The translations under genes were made by a program, and so were the position numbers. This document shows positions 43,275-45,071 of a DNA stretch of 45,071 nt, piece by piece. Numbering within the stretch: position 1 is the stretch's first letter; each line of letters begins with the position of its first letter. Under the pieces are notes generated by a model. The model was not told where the DNA came from and ran no database searches. It was given only the letters and a program-made list of their open reading frames with translations. Source of the DNA: Phycisphaerae bacterium (GTDB lineage: Bacteria > Planctomycetota > Phycisphaerae > UBA1845 > PWPN01); NCBI GenBank assembly GCA_012719955.1, contig JAAXZI010000234.1, forward strand, positions 1-45,071. Reading direction: 5' to 3'.

Positions 43275-44717
43275 ATGACTTCCAAGCAGAGCTCAGATAC
43301 CAGCAGGCCGTCCCGCCGCCAGTTCGTCAAGGGCGCCGCCGCCGGCGTGGCCGCCATCGGTTTCCCCACCATCGTTCCGTCAAGCGTTTTCGGCGCGTCC
43401 GCGCCCAGCAAGATCATCCAGGTCGCCCAGATCGGCTGCGGCCGGATCGCCCGCGATATGGAATTCCCCGGCATCCTCCGGCACGACAAGATCGCCCGCT
43501 ATGTGGCCGTCTGCGATCTTGATTCCGTCCGGGTCGCGGATGCCAAACAGACGCTTGAAGCGGCCTACGAAAAAAAGCTCAACAAGAAGGTAGCCATCAA
43601 GACCTACGAAAACTACCGCGAAATGCTCCAGGACAAGAGCATCGACGCCGTGGCCATCAGCACGCCCGACCACTGGCACGCGCTGCCGGCCATCGAGGCC
43701 GCGTTTGCCGGCAAGGACGTCTTCCTCCAGAAACCCGCCTCCCTGACCATCAAGGAAGGCCGGCAGATGGCCGATGCGATTCGGCACACCAAGCGGATCT
43801 TCCAGCAGGGCCGCCAGCAGCGCTCCAGCCAGCAGTTCGTCCGGGCCTGCGAGCTGGTCCGCAACGGCGTGATCGGCAAGGTCAAGGAGGTCTATATCGG
43901 CCTGCCGATCGACCCGCCGGGCGGCCGGACCGAGGAAATGCCCATCCCCAAGAACCTCAATTATGACATGTGGCTCGGGTCCACGCCCTGGGTCTACTAC
44001 ACCGAGGACCGCGTTCACCCGCAGAACGACGACATCAGGAAGCGCTACGGCCGGCCGGGCTGGCTCCGCTGCCAGCAGTTCGGCGCCGGCATGATCACCG
44101 GCTGGGGCGCCCATCACTATGACATCCTCAACTGGGCCCTGGGCACCGAGGACAGCGGCCCGGTCGAGATCGAAGGCAAGGCCGAGTTCCTCAAGGGCGG
44201 CCTCTGGGACGTGCACGGGCCGTACAACATCACCGCCACCTTTGCCAGCGGCACGGTCGTTCACGTCAGCAACAAGCTGCCCAACGGGCTCAAGTTCGTC
44301 GGCGAAAACGGCCAGTGGATCTGGGTCTCCCGCGGGGCCACGCGCGTCACCAGCAGCGACCCCAACGCCGGCCAGCCGGTCCTCAAGGCCCTCGACGCCA
44401 GCGATCCCAAGCTGCTCGAGTACCAGCTCAAGGACAGCGACGTCCATCTGCACCACAGCCCGAAGAATGATCACCACCTGGACTGGCTGACCAGCATCCA
44501 GACGCGCAAGGACCCCGTCGCACCGGCCGAGGTCGGCCACCGGGCCTGCTCCGAGTGCCTCCTGTCGGAGATTGCCATGCGACTGGGCCGGAAGCTCAAA
44601 TGGGACCCGGAGAAGGAGCGTTTCATCAACGACGACGAGGCCAACGCGATGCTTGCCCGGCCGCAGCGCAAGGGGTACAGCACCGACGAGGTGATGAAGC
44701 AGCGTGGACTGGCCTGA
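43275..44717 (+). CDS. Tat-exported Gfo/Idh/MocA-family oxidoreductase
   Basis: This 480-residue protein has a Tat signal (SRRQFVKGAAAGVAAIGFP; residues 13-31), so it is exported folded. IIQVAQIGCGRIARD is the Rossmann dinucleotide motif (residues 47-61). DAVAISTPDHWHALPAIEAAFAGKDVFLQKPASLTI carries the family EKP region, read QKP here. MITGWGAHHYDILNWALG, with His-His and Asp, is the usual active-site helix of the C-terminal domain. Such enzymes oxidise or reduce sugars or cyclitols. AAGGAG eight bases before the ATG fixes the start. With the MFS, ThuA and next gene it forms a probable sugar-acid-use unit. Two hairpins (44741-44762 and 44811-44847) lie between it and the last gene. Confidence 0.93.
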   Translation: MTSKQSSDTSRPSRRQFVKGAAAGVAAIGFPTIVPSSVFGASAPSKIIQVAQIGCGRIARDMEFPGILRHDKIARYVAVCDLDSVRVADAKQTLEAAYEKKLNKKVAIKTYENYREMLQDKSIDAVAISTPDHWHALPAIEAAFAGKDVFLQKPASLTIKEGRQMADAIRHTKRIFQQGRQQRSSQQFVRACELVRNGVIGKVKEVYIGLPIDPPGGRTEEMPIPKNLNYDMWLGSTPWVYYTEDRVHPQNDDIRKRYGRPGWLRCQQFGAGMITGWGAHHYDILNWALGTEDSGPVEIEGKAEFLKGGLWDVHGPYNITATFASGTVVHVSNKLPNGLKFVGENGQWIWVSRGATRVTSSDPNAGQPVLKALDASDPKLLEYQLKDSDVHLHHSPKNDHHLDWLTSIQTRKDPVAPAEVGHRACSECLLSEIAMRLGRKLKWDPEKERFINDDEANAMLARPQRKGYSTDEVMKQRGLA

Positions 44718-44740
44718 GTCACCTGCCTCGGAGCCGCCAG

Positions 44741-44762
44741 CGGCCGGCACCCCCGCCGGCCG
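44741..44762. terminator. Hairpin 24 bases after the Gfo/Idh/MocA stop
   Basis: CGGCCGGC and GCCGGCCG form an eight-base stem with a six-base loop. No T-run follows, so its strength as a terminator is doubtful. Confidence 0.4.
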
Positions 44763-44810
44763 TGGGATGCCGAAGACTCAGCAACAGGCCAATGATTTCC
44801 GGTCCTTTGT

Positions 44811-44847
44811 CCCCGGGCACCGCTGCCTGACAGGCGGTGTCCCGGGG
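44811..44847. other. Strong hairpin before the last gene
   Basis: The arms CCCCGGGCACCGC (44811-44823) and GCGGTGTCCCGGGG (44834-44847) pair over 13 bases with one bulged T and a ten-base loop. It ends 34 bases before the ATG at 44882 and could be a terminator, a processing site or a 5'-leader structure. Confidence 0.5.
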
Positions 44848-44881
44848 ATGAAGGATCAATGACAGACAACAAGAGACAATC

Positions 44882-45071
44882 ATGAAGGCGACTATGTACG
44901 CGAGACTGTTCACTGCCGCCGCGGTCGCGGTCTGCTTCCAGAGTGCCGGCATGGCCCAAACCGCCAAACCCACCGTACGAATCATGACCCTGGACCCCGG
45001 ACACTATCATGCCGCGCTGGTCCAGAAGGAGATGTATGACCAGGTCGATCCCGTCGTCCACGTCTATGCCC
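44882..45071 (+). CDS. Exported oxidoreductase of Gfo/Idh/MocA type, N-terminal part cut by window edge
   Basis: I translated this from the ATG at 44882: [20 protein letters not shown], then [20 protein letters not shown] and [23 protein letters not shown]. The first about 26 residues form a signal peptide. [16 protein letters not shown] is typical of the exported putative oxidoreductases that accompany ThuA and Gfo/Idh/MocA genes in planctomycetes and Bacteroidetes. The gene continues off the right edge; only about 63 codons are visible. An alternative start is the Met at codon 5. It is probably co-expressed with the previous gene unless the hairpins in between stop transcription. Confidence 0.75.
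   Translation, partial: MKATMYARLFTAAAVAVCFQSAGMAQTAKPTVRIMTLDPGHYHAALVQKEMYDQVDPVVHVYA

Noticed and set aside
43380..44750. A 456-codon minus-strand frame
   Set aside because: It is antisense to the Gfo/Idh/MocA gene.

Overview
The window is a GC-rich bacterial chromosome segment, most likely from a planctomycete (Planctomycetota; class not determinable). The supporting signs are Tat-exported Gfo/Idh/MocA and aldo/keto reductases, large secreted glycosidases, a ThuA protein, a PEP-CTERM surface protein, a POT-type transporter of about 745 residues, and abundant short palindromic repeats between genes. No phage, plasmid, transposase, tRNA, rRNA or CRISPR array was seen. The lineage is an inference from gene content only.

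Layout. 1-5100: a dihydrodipicolinate-synthase-family gene cut by the left edge, a sugar-nucleotide-type epimerase, a HAD phosphatase, a small DUF1858-like protein, an exported SGNH hydrolase and an RmlD-like reductase. 5123-20608: a carbohydrate-catabolic block. It holds a 1169-residue multidomain glycosidase (+), then on the minus strand a GH78 alpha-L-rhamnosidase, an FAD-dependent oxidoreductase with a golvesin/xanthan-lyase-like tail, a URO-D-family protein, a SIS-domain protein and a two-module sialidase-like/TIM-barrel enzyme, with a divergent Tat-exported aldo/keto reductase. 20709-22946: a POT/PTR2 transporter. 23138-26951: a signalling cluster of HTH-receiver regulator, HDOD-GAF histidine kinase and a degenerate receiver that lacks its phosphoacceptor Asp. 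27333-33591: a minus-strand run of poorly characterised envelope genes (PH-like membrane protein, helical secreted protein, membrane J-protein, two related lipoproteins, DUF2752 protein) around nadK. 33856-36268: a class III aminotransferase and a PEP-CTERM protein. 36540-40315: a translationally coupled membrane protein plus a CxxCH/PD40 beta-propeller protein. 40544-45071: a sugar-acid-type MFS transporter with an inserted zinc ribbon, a ThuA protein and two Gfo/Idh/MocA-type proteins, the last cut by the right edge.

How the genes fit together. The glycosidases, rhamnosidase and sialidase-like enzyme would release sugars from a complex rhamnose-containing, possibly sulfated or acidic, glycan. 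The transporters and the periplasmic oxidoreductase/ThuA/SIS/epimerase enzymes would take up and process the products. The substrate is inferred, not shown.

The most unusual signal runs across gene boundaries. At least two families of short palindromes (core GGCGGGCATCTTGCCCGCC and core CACGGCTCTTGAGCCGTG) plus several purine-rich or tandem repeats fill the gaps between genes. In several places they have become coding sequence: in-frame inserts in the 1169-residue glycosidase and in the rhamnosidase, the last codons and stop of the HDOD kinase, and the C-terminal tail of the ThuA protein. Other candidates for new biology are the MFS transporter with a cytoplasmic zinc ribbon, the sialidase/TIM-barrel fusion, the CxxCH-propeller/membrane-protein pair and the lipoprotein pair.
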